This document shows, one piece after another, positions 25,898-35,140 of a DNA stretch of 64,000 nucleotides. Both the position numbers and the translations under genes were made by a program. The notes under the pieces are model-generated. The model worked only from the letters and a program-made list of their open reading frames with translations, was not told the DNA's origin and ran no database searches. Where the stretch lies: the NCBI RefSeq assembly GCF_008727875.1, contig NZ_VTWS01000002.1, positions 310,001-374,000 of the forward strand, written 5' to 3'. Within the stretch, counting starts at the first letter, position 1; each line of letters opens with the position of its first letter. Source of the stretch: Larkinella humicola. Lineage in GTDB: Bacteria; Bacteroidota; Bacteroidia; Cytophagales; Spirosomataceae.

Positions 25898-27946
25898 TTA
25901 CTCAAATCCAGCCTCAGGAAGCACAATTTTAAAAATCGTGCCCGGATGATTCGGAACACTTTCGAACGAGATTTTTCCCGCGTGGGCTTCAACAATCTGC
26001 TTGGTGATGGAAAGACCCAGCCCGAACGACTCTTCGCCGGACGTTCCCTTCCGTTTCGATTCGGTAAAGACATCGAAAATTTTGCTCCCTACTTCCGGCG
26101 GTATCCCAATCCCCTCGTCTTTGACGATGAGTTGAACGGATTCCCGGTTTTTTTCAATCGCTATTTCAATCACTGACCCTTCCGGGCTAAATTTGATCGC
26201 GTTGGAAATCAGGTTGCTAACCACCCGCCACATCTTTTCATAATTGAGCCAAAGCACGGCGGGCTGGAGATTCAACCGGATGTACTGCTGTTTGTCGGCA
26301 GCCCGCAGGGCCAGCATATCGGCACAATGTTGCACCAGATCGGCCAGGTTCACCTCTTCTTTTGCGAAGTGTTTTTCCGACGTGCCGCTCATGTGCAGCA
26401 GGTTGTTGACCAGTTCCAGGGAGTTGGTGCCAGAGTCTTTGATCAGCTTTAGAAACCCCCGGTCCTCCTCCGCCCGGTTGTCATCGTCCAGCATCAGTTC
26501 GGCCATCGACGACATGGCTCCGATCGGGTTGCGCAGGTCATGGGCCACGATTTTCATCAGCCGGGCATTTTCCCGCTGGCTGTTTTCCAGGGCCGAAAGC
26601 GCCTGCTGCATCTGGCTGTTGAGTTCCGTCAGGTTCTTCACGTTGGCGCGGGAGCGGTGGTAGGAAAGCCAGATGACGAACGCCAGACACAGGGCCATTC
26701 CCAGAAAAACCGATAATCCAATCACATACGTATTCTGCAATTCACTGCTTTTCTCCAGCAACGAAAGCCGGTATTTCTGGTCGTGCTCCCGAAGTACCTG
26801 GTCGATATCAACATTCTTCAACCCGTTGTTCAAACGGTCCAGCGAGTCGCGGTAGGCATGGTATTTCTTTGAAAACCGGTAGGCGCCGGCCAAATCGCCC
26901 ACCTTGTCGTAATACTGCCATTTTAACTGGTACCAGCTCTCCCAGATTTCTCCGTGCGAACTGCTCTTTCCGCGACCCGATACCAGATCGGATTCCAGCT
27001 CGTTGAGCAACGATTTCGCTTTGGGCAAACGGTTATGGCCGATGTATAATCTGACCAGCTTGGTTTTCGCCGTCTGGGCATCTTCAATTGAAAAACCGGG
27101 CCGGTCATTGAGCCGGATGTTCGTCTGCAAGTGTTGTTCGGCTTCCTCAAACCGGTTCAACCGCCCATACGCCCCCCCTAGATTCCCCTCAACAACGGCG
27201 CGGGCGGTGGTGATGAAATCCTGTTTGTGCGGATGCTGCCGGAAACTCGCTTTGATAAACTCCAGGGCGCGGTTGTAATAGAAGATAGCCGAATCGGACC
27301 TGCCGGTTTTTTCAAAACACAGCGCAATCGAATTGAGCGCGCTCTGGCGTTGAATAAAACTGTACTGAAAAACTGGATTAGAACAAGAGCTTACCTCCCG
27401 GTAAGCCTGTTTAAAATACGGAATAGCCTGCTGATATTGTTCCTGTCTATAGCGAATAATTCCCAGGGCATTGCTGAAATCACTCAGGCTGCAATTGTCC
27501 AAACTTCCCTTCGAAAAGTTGCGCCCATCGTAATATACTTTAAAAGCATGGTTGTATTTTTTCTCTTCCTGCAACAGATTAGCCAGGGTATACAGGGTGT
27601 GGGCATATTCATACGGGTAGGTCGTTTCCTTGCTTTTCAGGATGGTAAACATGCTGTCGATATACAGCCTCCTGTTTACAAAATCTTGTTTGTAATACGT
27701 ATAGTAGATCGCTTTTACCTTGTATTTTTTCCATAAATCACCCATTCCGGGCTTGCGCAGGGCATTGTAAGCCGAGTCCAGATACCGCATCGCCAAAGCG
27801 GGATTCTTCCCGTCCATGAGGTTGGTGGCACGTTCGGCCGTGCTGTCGGCCCAGACAGTGTGGTCAGAATGGCGGTTGGGAGATTTTTCGCAGGCTATCG
27901 CTAATCCTAAAACAACTACAATAAGAAGGGTATACGTTTTTATCAT
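25898..27946 (-). CDS. Lipoprotein-type TPR sensor histidine kinase
   Basis: A 682-aa membrane kinase. The N-terminus has a lipobox-like signal (VVLGLAIAC, Cys19). Residues about 35-370 are TPR-like helical repeats exposed to the periplasm, one membrane helix spans about 407-428, and the cytoplasmic part has a HisKA dimerisation helix with His469 (KIVAHDLRNPIGAM) and an ATPase domain (NLISNAIKFSPEG, KDEGIGIPPEVG, GLGLSITKQIV). It lacks a receiver and a DNA-binding domain, and no response regulator gene is adjacent, so its partner is elsewhere. Its 3' end faces the YpdA-like gene 23 bp away. Confidence 0.9.
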   Translation of the reverse strand: MIKTYTLLIVVVLGLAIACEKSPNRHSDHTVWADSTAERATNLMDGKNPALAMRYLDSAYNALRKPGMGDLWKKYKVKAIYYTYYKQDFVNRRLYIDSMFTILKSKETTYPYEYAHTLYTLANLLQEEKKYNHAFKVYYDGRNFSKGSLDNCSLSDFSNALGIIRYRQEQYQQAIPYFKQAYREVSSCSNPVFQYSFIQRQSALNSIALCFEKTGRSDSAIFYYNRALEFIKASFRQHPHKQDFITTARAVVEGNLGGAYGRLNRFEEAEQHLQTNIRLNDRPGFSIEDAQTAKTKLVRLYIGHNRLPKAKSLLNELESDLVSGRGKSSSHGEIWESWYQLKWQYYDKVGDLAGAYRFSKKYHAYRDSLDRLNNGLKNVDIDQVLREHDQKYRLSLLEKSSELQNTYVIGLSVFLGMALCLAFVIWLSYHRSRANVKNLTELNSQMQQALSALENSQRENARLMKIVAHDLRNPIGAMSSMAELMLDDDNRAEEDRGFLKLIKDSGTNSLELVNNLLHMSGTSEKHFAKEEVNLADLVQHCADMLALRAADKQQYIRLNLQPAVLWLNYEKMWRVVSNLISNAIKFSPEGSVIEIAIEKNRESVQLIVKDEGIGIPPEVGSKIFDVFTESKRKGTSGEESFGLGLSITKQIVEAHAGKISFESVPNHPGTIFKIVLPEAGFE

Positions 27947-28121
27947 ACTTTCTATACACGTTGAGCGCGCTAATCGCTATCAAACTACTCATATTTTTTT
28001 GGCAATTAAAATAGATTTTTTTTCGATTATTAAAAAGCAGGATGCGCTATTCGCCGATCAAAAGACAAATTCAACGTCTGTTAACCGGCAGCATCCTGCT
28101 CAAACTAATACAGAAAACTAC

Positions 28122-30086
28122 CTATGGTTTTTCCCGCTCGGCTTTTTCCAGATCGAGGTAATCTTTCAAACGTCCTTCCGTATCGTATACTTTGAAATTC
28201 AGGTGACCGTCGGCCAGCGTTAGAGTACCATAATGGTAGCCCCGGAACGCTTTGGCCGTAAACCAGGGCCGGGTGGGCGCAAAATCCTCCAGATTGCCGC
28301 CCGCTCCACCGACCTGAATGTAGGTAATGCCCTTTTTGCGGTTTAGTTTCCCGTCCCGGATGGGCAGCGTCCGGTGGTAGGTGTGCAAATGGCCGTAGAA
28401 CACCAGATCGACGCCGTACTTCTCGTACAACGGAATGATTTTCCGGATCTGAACGTCGCCCATGTCGGTGGATCGGGTCCAGGCATTGCCATAGTCGTCT
28501 TCATCCGGCGAATAGGGCGCGTGGTGGTGGGCTACAAATTTCCAGCGGGCAGTCGATTTCTTCAGTTGCTCTTCCAGCCATACATACTGTTTACCTCCGG
28601 GCGCAAACTCCTTCTCCTCGTTGCTGTTGAGCATGAAAAATTCCGCGTCGCCATACCGGAAACTGTAGTAAGCTTTCGGTTCGGGCAGCGCGTGGTATTG
28701 CTTATACCAGTACAAATCGCCTTCGCCATTGCCGGGAACCGGAAAAAACGGAACGCGGCCCGAAAGTTGCCGATTACCGGTAAAAAACTCGTAGTTCCAC
28801 TCGAATTTGTACGGCTGTTCGCCCCCGTCGGTGAGGTCGCCCACGTGCAGCACAAAGTTGGGCCGTTCATCCCACAGCAGACCCGCAACGCGGTTGTTGA
28901 CGTGCGGCCGCGCTTCGGTGTCGCCGATCACCCCAAACGTAAAAGCCTGACCTTCCTTCACGGCCGTGCTGAACGTCAGGATGCCCGACGAAATGGTTTC
29001 GCCGGTTTTCGACTTCGCTTCGATCTCGTAGAAATAGGGTGTTCCCGGTTTCAGGTCTTTCAGCATAGCCTCCTGGATGTAACTGTGTACTTTCCCTTCG
29101 TTGTGGGTTTTGCCCTCCGTCAGCGGAACCGTTACCGTATGGCTCAATGGCTGCCGGTCACCGTAGCGAATCACCGCCGACGCCGGTCGGTCCGTTTCCC
29201 AAACCAGCCGAATGCTTTCCTGCTGTACCCCATTCAGATACGGCCCGGCGTTAAAATGGAACAGATCCGGGTATAACCGCCCGTCTTCAACCAGGTGTTG
29301 CAGTTCCGCAAACCGGCCGACGATGGCCTGCTCCGTCAGGGCCGCGTTGTGAATCCGGACGTTTTTGACGAGGTCGCCCCACTGCATGTACGGTTCGCGA
29401 CGCAGGTAAGCCGCCATTTCGAGCTGCAACGAGTCGGTTCCGGAAGCAGTCAGGGAAGTCTGGGGGATCTCGCCGATTTTTTTACCGTTCAGGTACAATT
29501 GCATACCCGTGCCGTCGTAATTGCCGACCAGGTGGCTCCAGCGTTTTTTCCAGCCTCTTTCCTGCACGGTTCGCAGGATGGATGCCCTGGTTGTCGTTTC
29601 CGTTCCGCCCCTGGGCTGGCTTTTGCCGATCGGGAGCTGCGACAGTTCATCGGGTTTTAGCGAAAATACCATAGTACGGTCGTAGCAACCGAGCAGCCAG
29701 CTTCCCTGATCGGGCCGTTGCCGGCTCCGCAGTGTTACCAGCGCGCCAACGGGTTCATTCACGTGATTGAGCAGCCAGAGTTCAACGGCAAAGGCCTTGC
29801 CGGACAGAGCGACGGCGGGCAGCAGGTTGGTGATGCGCTCCGTTGGTTTTTCGCCAAAAAAAGTGAGAGCGGGCGTTTCGACCGCAGCCGCCACCACCGG
29901 TGTGGTCGGGGATTCTTTTCGGGGGCCAGGATAATTCCGGGCGTTTCGTTCCAGCGTATAATCGGGCCAGAACCACCAGTCGCCCAGAACGGTTCTCGGC
30001 GCGGGTTGCGCCAGAGCGGCAAAAACAGGAAGGAGCGTAACGGCCAGCAGGGCCAATCCGAACGGTTTACGAAGCGGTTGTTTCAT
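28122..30086 (-). CDS. Secreted metallophosphoesterase with LamG-like and PAP-type N domains
   Basis: A 654-aa exported protein. After a signal peptide (about 1-26, ending LAQPA) come a LamG/concanavalin-like domain (about 80-260, with WSHLVGNYDGTGMQLYLNGK), a purple-acid-phosphatase-type fibronectin domain (about 270-375) and a calcineurin-like phosphoesterase domain (about 385-625). Metal-ligand motifs are GVIGDTEARPH, LHVGDLTDGGE, PVPGNGEGD, VAHHHAPY and YGHLHTYHR; the usual GNHD reads GNGEGD, a variant. The product should hydrolyse phosphate monoesters or diesters outside the cytoplasm. It is divergent from a rhamnosidase gene. Confidence 0.88.
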   Translation of the reverse strand: MKQPLRKPFGLALLAVTLLPVFAALAQPAPRTVLGDWWFWPDYTLERNARNYPGPRKESPTTPVVAAAVETPALTFFGEKPTERITNLLPAVALSGKAFAVELWLLNHVNEPVGALVTLRSRQRPDQGSWLLGCYDRTMVFSLKPDELSQLPIGKSQPRGGTETTTRASILRTVQERGWKKRWSHLVGNYDGTGMQLYLNGKKIGEIPQTSLTASGTDSLQLEMAAYLRREPYMQWGDLVKNVRIHNAALTEQAIVGRFAELQHLVEDGRLYPDLFHFNAGPYLNGVQQESIRLVWETDRPASAVIRYGDRQPLSHTVTVPLTEGKTHNEGKVHSYIQEAMLKDLKPGTPYFYEIEAKSKTGETISSGILTFSTAVKEGQAFTFGVIGDTEARPHVNNRVAGLLWDERPNFVLHVGDLTDGGEQPYKFEWNYEFFTGNRQLSGRVPFFPVPGNGEGDLYWYKQYHALPEPKAYYSFRYGDAEFFMLNSNEEKEFAPGGKQYVWLEEQLKKSTARWKFVAHHHAPYSPDEDDYGNAWTRSTDMGDVQIRKIIPLYEKYGVDLVFYGHLHTYHRTLPIRDGKLNRKKGITYIQVGGAGGNLEDFAPTRPWFTAKAFRGYHYGTLTLADGHLNFKVYDTEGRLKDYLDLEKAEREKP

Positions 30087-30240
30087 TCGTTAAAAATAGG
30101 GATTTATCGGGTTACGGCGGTGTTAAGAAATTGGGCAGTATGCATTTCATGCAACATAACGTTAAATAAAACCGGGTCGACTCACTGCCAAATCTGTTTT
30201 AAATAGTGCAATTTTGCAGAGAAAACGTTATTACCCTACT

Positions 30241-32637
30241 ATGACCCGTTTACTCCTTTTCATATTCCTGCTGGCCGTTCATCTTACCTTCGCCCAAACC
30301 CCCGCTCCCCAACTGGCGAAGCCTTCCCCCCGCTGGCAAACCGACTTCTGGAAAGCCCAGTGGATTGGTCACCCGACGGCCCCGATCCGGTCCTATGGCG
30401 TCTATCATTTCCGCAAGAGCTTTGAGCTGGCCCAGAAACCGGGGCGCTTCGTCATCAACGTGTCGGGCGATAACCGCTACCGGCTGTTTGTCAATGGCAA
30501 AGCCGTGGTTTGCGGCCCCGCCCGCAGCGATCTGCAAAACTGGAATTACGAAACCGTCGACATCGCCCCGTATCTGAATACCGGCAAAAATACCCTGGCC
30601 GCCGTGGTGACCTACATGGCCGAATACGCCCCGTTTGCCCAGATGCACTACCAGTTTGGGTTTATCGTGCAGGGCGATGGCGACGCCGAACAGGTGGTTA
30701 ATACCAACAACACCTGGAAAATTTTCCAGAATCCGGCCTATTCGCCGGTGATCAACGACATTCCGAAACTGCGGACGTACATCGTCATGGGCGCGGGCGA
30801 CCGGGTCGAAGCCGCCAAATACCCCTGGGGCTGGGAAGAACCGGCGTTTGACGATGCCGCCTGGGCACCCGCCAAACCGATCGGCTGGCCCGCCAAACCG
30901 CGGGGTCTGGGAACGGACGGCAACTGGAATCTGGTGGCACGCACCATTCCGTTTATGGAAGAAACTCCGCAACGGCTGGCCACGGTTCGACGGTCGGAAG
31001 GCGTCGATGTGGACGATGATTTTTTGCAGGGAAAAAATTCGTTTACCGTGCACCGCAACCACAAAGCCGTTATTCTTCTCGATCAGGGGCATTTGACCAA
31101 TGCCTTTCCTGAGCTGACCGTCAGCCGGGGAAAAGACGCCGTCATAACGCTGGGCTACGCCGAAGCGATGGTGGACGATAAACGGCAGAAAGGAAACCGC
31201 AACCAGGTGGAAGGCAAGCAGTTGATTGGGTTTGAAGATCAGTTCATCGGCGATGGCACCAAGCAGAAACGCACCTTTCGGCCGCTGTTGTTCCGGACCT
31301 ACCGGTATTTGCAAATCACGATCGAAACCAAAGGCGAACCGCTGGAAGTTCACGATTTGATGGGCCACTTTACGGGCTACCCGTTTCAGGAAAAAGCCCG
31401 GTTTGCCAGCAGTGACGAAAGCCTGAAACCCATCTGGACCGTCGGCTGGCGGACGGCCCGGCTCTGTGCGGGCGAAACGTACTACGACTGTCCCTACTAC
31501 GAGCAATTGCAGTACACCGGCGATACGCGCATTCAGTCGTTCATTTCGCTGTATGTAACCGGCGACGACCGGCTGATGCGGAAAGCCATCGCGGATTACG
31601 ACCACAGCCGTTTCAACGACGGACTCACGCAAAGCCGCTACCCGAGTGCTGATTTTCAGGTCATTCCACCGTTTTCGCTGTATTGGGTCACGATGGTCTA
31701 CGATTACTGGATGCACCGGAAAGACGATCCGTTTGTGGAATCCATGCTGCCGGGCATCACGGGCGTGCTGGACTGGCACGAAAAACGGCTGGCAACCAAC
31801 GGCCTGAACGGCCCGCTGGAATGGTGGAATTTTGTCGACTGGGCGAAGTGGGATGCCCCGGAAGAAGGCATGGGCGGAGTGCCGAAGGGCGCGCGGAAAG
31901 GCGGTTCGGCCATTCTGACGTTGCAACAGGCGTACACGATGCAGCGGATTTCGCAGGTGTTTTACCATTACGGCAAAAACCAGCAGGCCGAGCATTACCG
32001 CCTGGTGGGGCTCCGGTTGGCCAAAAATGTCTACGACCGTTGCTGGGATGCGGGCCGGGGCCTGATGGCCGACACGCCCGACAAAACCGGCTTCAGCCAG
32101 CACGCCAACATCTGGGCGATTTTGACCGACGCCGTGCCGGTGGCGCAGCAAAAGGTGCTGATGCAGAAAGTGATGGCGGATGCGAATCTGATTCAGGCAA
32201 CCTTTTACTTCAAATTCTACCTGTTCCAGGCCCTGAAAAAAACCGGGATGGCCGATCAGTTTCTGCCGATGCTGAAACCGTGGCACGACATGCTGGCGAT
32301 GGGTCTGACGACCTTTGCCGAGAATCCCGAACCCACCCGCTCCGACTGCCACGCCTGGAGCGCAGCCCCGAACTACGAGTTTCTGTCGACGGTTTGCGGA
32401 ATCAATCCGGCCTCGCCCGGTTTTTCGTCGGTTCTCATCACGCCCTATCTGGGCAATCTGCAATTTGCGGAAGGCGCCATGCCGCACCCGGCGGGGGAAA
32501 TTGCGGTCCGGTTTGACAAAACACCCACCGGCGGTTTGAAAGGCACCGTCACCCTGCCCGACGGCCTGACCGGAACGTTGAAATGGAAAGGAAAAACGGT
32601 CGCTTTGAAAGAAGGTCAGCAGACGGTTAGTTTGTAA
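30241..32637 (+). CDS. GH78-family alpha-L-rhamnosidase (short form)
   Basis: A 798-aa secreted glycosidase with signal peptide MTRLLLFIFLLAVHLTFAQ. The start at 30241 is used because an upstream in-frame ATG (30214) would bury the signal. An N-terminal beta domain holds the rhamnosidase N-type VSGDNRYRLFVNGK stretch, and the (alpha/alpha)6 barrel has its catalytic-region motif as YYDCPYYEQLQYTGDTR (DCPYYEQ at 416-422), the variant of a separate GH78 subgroup. The lengthy Ig-like front domain of the two operon rhamnosidases is missing. It stands alone and is divergent from the metallophosphoesterase gene, so its substrate may differ from theirs. Confidence 0.88.
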   Translation: MTRLLLFIFLLAVHLTFAQTPAPQLAKPSPRWQTDFWKAQWIGHPTAPIRSYGVYHFRKSFELAQKPGRFVINVSGDNRYRLFVNGKAVVCGPARSDLQNWNYETVDIAPYLNTGKNTLAAVVTYMAEYAPFAQMHYQFGFIVQGDGDAEQVVNTNNTWKIFQNPAYSPVINDIPKLRTYIVMGAGDRVEAAKYPWGWEEPAFDDAAWAPAKPIGWPAKPRGLGTDGNWNLVARTIPFMEETPQRLATVRRSEGVDVDDDFLQGKNSFTVHRNHKAVILLDQGHLTNAFPELTVSRGKDAVITLGYAEAMVDDKRQKGNRNQVEGKQLIGFEDQFIGDGTKQKRTFRPLLFRTYRYLQITIETKGEPLEVHDLMGHFTGYPFQEKARFASSDESLKPIWTVGWRTARLCAGETYYDCPYYEQLQYTGDTRIQSFISLYVTGDDRLMRKAIADYDHSRFNDGLTQSRYPSADFQVIPPFSLYWVTMVYDYWMHRKDDPFVESMLPGITGVLDWHEKRLATNGLNGPLEWWNFVDWAKWDAPEEGMGGVPKGARKGGSAILTLQQAYTMQRISQVFYHYGKNQQAEHYRLVGLRLAKNVYDRCWDAGRGLMADTPDKTGFSQHANIWAILTDAVPVAQQKVLMQKVMADANLIQATFYFKFYLFQALKKTGMADQFLPMLKPWHDMLAMGLTTFAENPEPTRSDCHAWSAAPNYEFLSTVCGINPASPGFSSVLITPYLGNLQFAEGAMPHPAGEIAVRFDKTPTGGLKGTVTLPDGLTGTLKWKGKTVALKEGQQTVSL

Positions 32638-32673
32638 CCTTATAAAAGACAAGCCTTTAAATGGTATTAATAT

Positions 32674-32764
32674 AATTATAAATGTAAAATGATGAATGTT
32701 AAATGTAAAAGTGCTGGATTGCGAGACTTTTACATTTAACATTCATCATTTTACATTTATAATT
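32674..32764. repeat. Long hairpin 2, perfect 39-bp arms
   Basis: Arms 32674-32712 and 32726-32764 are perfect inverted copies around a 13-nt loop. The arms are AT-rich and built from words like AAATGTAAAAT and GATGAATGTT. The right arm runs through the stop codon of the GT-C-like gene. It lies between convergent genes, as hairpin 1 does. Confidence 0.9.
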
Positions 32765-34388
32765 TATTCCTCTCCTCCTTCTTCCGTGCAAAAATCCGGA
32801 CGTCTTCAATGGTTTTCACCAACTGATACTGCAGATCGATGTAGGTTTTGATCGCGGGGAAGTTTTCAAATTGAAAGGTTTCGTCCGCAAACATCGAGAT
32901 TCTCGGCGTCATCGCATCGACAAACAGGAGTGGTTTGTTGCGTTCCATATCGGCCAGAAATTCCTTCATGCGGAAAGGCTGGGTCGAGGTCGGATAATAC
33001 ACCCAGAAGGTGTCCGAGGCCCGGTAGCCCATCGGTCGGCGCGCATACCCGTAAAGGCGGTCGACATAGCCCCACACCACCAGGCCGTCCTTCGGCTGGC
33101 TCCGTCGCTGAATTTCAGCCGATACTTCCTGAAACAAAGGTTCGCCGGGATGGATGGGAAGCGGTTTCCGGAAAAACCCATTGACTGAAGCCTGGACCAA
33201 AACCAGAAGGAAACTAAAAAAAAACACTTTCCGGTTTTCCGGAAAACCGGAAAGTTCGCTCAGCACCGCGAGGACATACAGACTCGGGAAAATGAGAAAA
33301 AGCAGGTAATGGGTGTAGTTGTTACCGGCTTGCAGGGTGGCATAAAAACTGGCCAGCAACCATGCTGCGCCAACCCAAAACCGCTCGTTTTGATCGACAG
33401 TCCGGAAAACCCGGCGACGCAGCACCAGCCAGGCTCCCAGCAGAATTCCTCCAAAAATCCCAACCCAGTATAGCACAAGCTGGTAAGACTGAAACAGAAA
33501 CTGAACGATGTGGATGGGCGAAAACCGTTCCCAGGCTGAAAGAGTCGAATACTCGGTGGTGTAGGAATACACAAAATAGTTGCTGAAATAATCGCCCCAG
33601 AACGATTCCAGGTCATTCTGGCTGACATAGTAAAGCGTTAGCAACAGGACCGGCAGCAAGGCTCCACCCACCAGAACCGGCAAGCTGGCAAACCGACGCG
33701 CCCGATACAGTTTCCAGGCCGTAAACAGCCCCAGAACCAGGCCCATCGGTACGGTCTGGAATTTCACGAACGGCAAACACCCCAGCCAGAAACCGATGGC
33801 GAGCGCGGCCGGTAGTGACCAGGTGTTGAAACGCAGGATCCAGAAAAGTCCGGCGATGAGCCAGAGATTCCCCATCACTTCCGTATTGAAACTGGCAAAA
33901 TCGTGGTTCCAAACCGTGCTCAGAAGCAGAATCGGTAGCCAGATCAACACCAGCGCTATTTCTTCGGCAACGTATTTTTTCAGAAGCTGCCAGAAAATCC
34001 AGAGGGTGAGGCACCAGAGCAGCACACCAATGATGTCCGCCACGCGATAATCGACGGAAATGCCCAGCCATTCGGCCAGGGCCAGCGGTACGACGGCCAG
34101 CGGTCGGCCGTCGGAATAATTGAGTAAAGTGTAGAGCGGGTCGTCGGCTTGCCCCACGGTCAGGGCTGTTGCGATCCAGGTGCTGGTGTCTACATTCTGC
34201 TCCCGGTTTTGGCCATAGAGCAGGCGAATGAGGATAAAAAGCAGGAACGACAGGCCCACAACCGCCCGAACGGAGAGCCGTGGCCAGAAGTCGCGGGCGA
34301 GCGCTTTTCGCCCGATCAGAACACTCCACCCAACCAGCAAAACCACACTAAAAAGCCGGAAGGGCAGTGCGTAAACAACGGTTTCCAT
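32757..34388 (-). CDS. Polytopic membrane glycosyltransferase-like protein (GT-C type)
   Basis: A 543-aa integral membrane protein with roughly twelve hydrophobic helices. The first loop has QNREQNVDTSTWIATALTV, resembling the acidic N-x-D-x-S site of GT39/ArnT-type lipid-linked sugar transferases, and the C-terminal soluble tail is about 130 residues. Its start overlaps the methyltransferase stop (TGATG), which indicates translational coupling. As the last gene in a nucleotide-sugar operon it probably transfers a lipid-linked sugar to an acceptor outside the membrane. Family membership is inferred from topology rather than from an unmistakable motif. Confidence 0.65.
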   Translation of the reverse strand: METVVYALPFRLFSVVLLVGWSVLIGRKALARDFWPRLSVRAVVGLSFLLFILIRLLYGQNREQNVDTSTWIATALTVGQADDPLYTLLNYSDGRPLAVVPLALAEWLGISVDYRVADIIGVLLWCLTLWIFWQLLKKYVAEEIALVLIWLPILLLSTVWNHDFASFNTEVMGNLWLIAGLFWILRFNTWSLPAALAIGFWLGCLPFVKFQTVPMGLVLGLFTAWKLYRARRFASLPVLVGGALLPVLLLTLYYVSQNDLESFWGDYFSNYFVYSYTTEYSTLSAWERFSPIHIVQFLFQSYQLVLYWVGIFGGILLGAWLVLRRRVFRTVDQNERFWVGAAWLLASFYATLQAGNNYTHYLLFLIFPSLYVLAVLSELSGFPENRKVFFFSFLLVLVQASVNGFFRKPLPIHPGEPLFQEVSAEIQRRSQPKDGLVVWGYVDRLYGYARRPMGYRASDTFWVYYPTSTQPFRMKEFLADMERNKPLLFVDAMTPRISMFADETFQFENFPAIKTYIDLQYQLVKTIEDVRIFARKKEERNKL

Positions 34389-35140
34389 CAATGCATTACG
34401 GTGAATAGGGAACTGCCAAAAGGAGGTGCCTGAAAAAACCGTTGTTCCAAACGGAGAATCCTCAGAAACAGAGCATTAAGCCAGGCTGGTGGCAGGCTGA
34501 CGTCGGAATGAACGGGTTGGGAAGGGTTCATTTGCCAGATCAAAAGCTGCACTTTCCGGACGCACCAGATCGGAATGGTCAACAGAAAATTCCAATAGAC
34601 CGTGTGTTTCAGCGAAAAACCGGTTTGCCGGGCAAAGTCAACCAGCTCGGCTTTTACGAACCGCCGGGAAATCGTCAGGGCAATGTCGTGCGTGCCGCGC
34701 AGGGCGGAGAATGCGTTGTTGTTGCTGATAAAAACACCCCCGGGGCGGAGTCGCTGCCGAAAGACCCGCAGAATCTGGCGAATCTGCTCATCGTTGAAAA
34801 AATACAACACGTCGTTGCAGACGATCACATCGAAGGTTTTGCCCGGCTGAAAAGTCGCCACGTCCCGAAGATCATGCTGTTCAACGGCCACTTTTCGCTC
34901 ACGGGAAAAGGAAACCGCATCCGTGGACGCATCGAATCCGGCACTGTTCGGGTATCCTGCCTGACGCAACGCATCCAGCAAACCGCCCGTTCCGCAACCG
35001 GCATCCAGAATATGAATGGACTGACTATCCGGAAAATGAGCTTGAATCTGACGGATAACTTTTTGGTGTAAAATACGATACCACCAGAGTTTACGCTCCA
35101 CTTGGAACATACTTTCGTACTCGTCCCGGTTTCCGATCAT
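34388..35140 (-). CDS. SAM-dependent class I methyltransferase
   Basis: A 250-aa methyltransferase with motif I ILDAGCGTGGLLDAL at 44-58 and the acidic D-A-S strand end after it. The opening EYESMFQVERKLWWYRILHQ is a common lead-in of methyltransferases associated with polysaccharide glycosyltransferases. The start at 35140 overlaps the GT2 gene by 50 bp; a second ATG at 35110 would cut the overlap to 20 bp. Its place between two glycosyltransferase genes suggests methylation of a sugar or lipid-linked intermediate. Confidence 0.82.
   Translation of the reverse strand: MIGNRDEYESMFQVERKLWWYRILHQKVIRQIQAHFPDSQSIHILDAGCGTGGLLDALRQAGYPNSAGFDASTDAVSFSRERKVAVEQHDLRDVATFQPGKTFDVIVCNDVLYFFNDEQIRQILRVFRQRLRPGGVFISNNNAFSALRGTHDIALTISRRFVKAELVDFARQTGFSLKHTVYWNFLLTIPIWCVRKVQLLIWQMNPSQPVHSDVSLPPAWLNALFLRILRLEQRFFQAPPFGSSLFTVMH

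Noticed and set aside
28036-28100. AGCAGGATGC / GCATCCTGCT inverted pair after the metallophosphoesterase
   Set aside because: Ten-bp arms are separated by 45 nt with no U-tract; too weak to call a terminator or operator.
30250-32742. 830-codon open frame on the minus strand
   Set aside because: Antisense to the GH78 gene at 30241-32637, with no recognisable domain and biased His/Gln/Arg composition.
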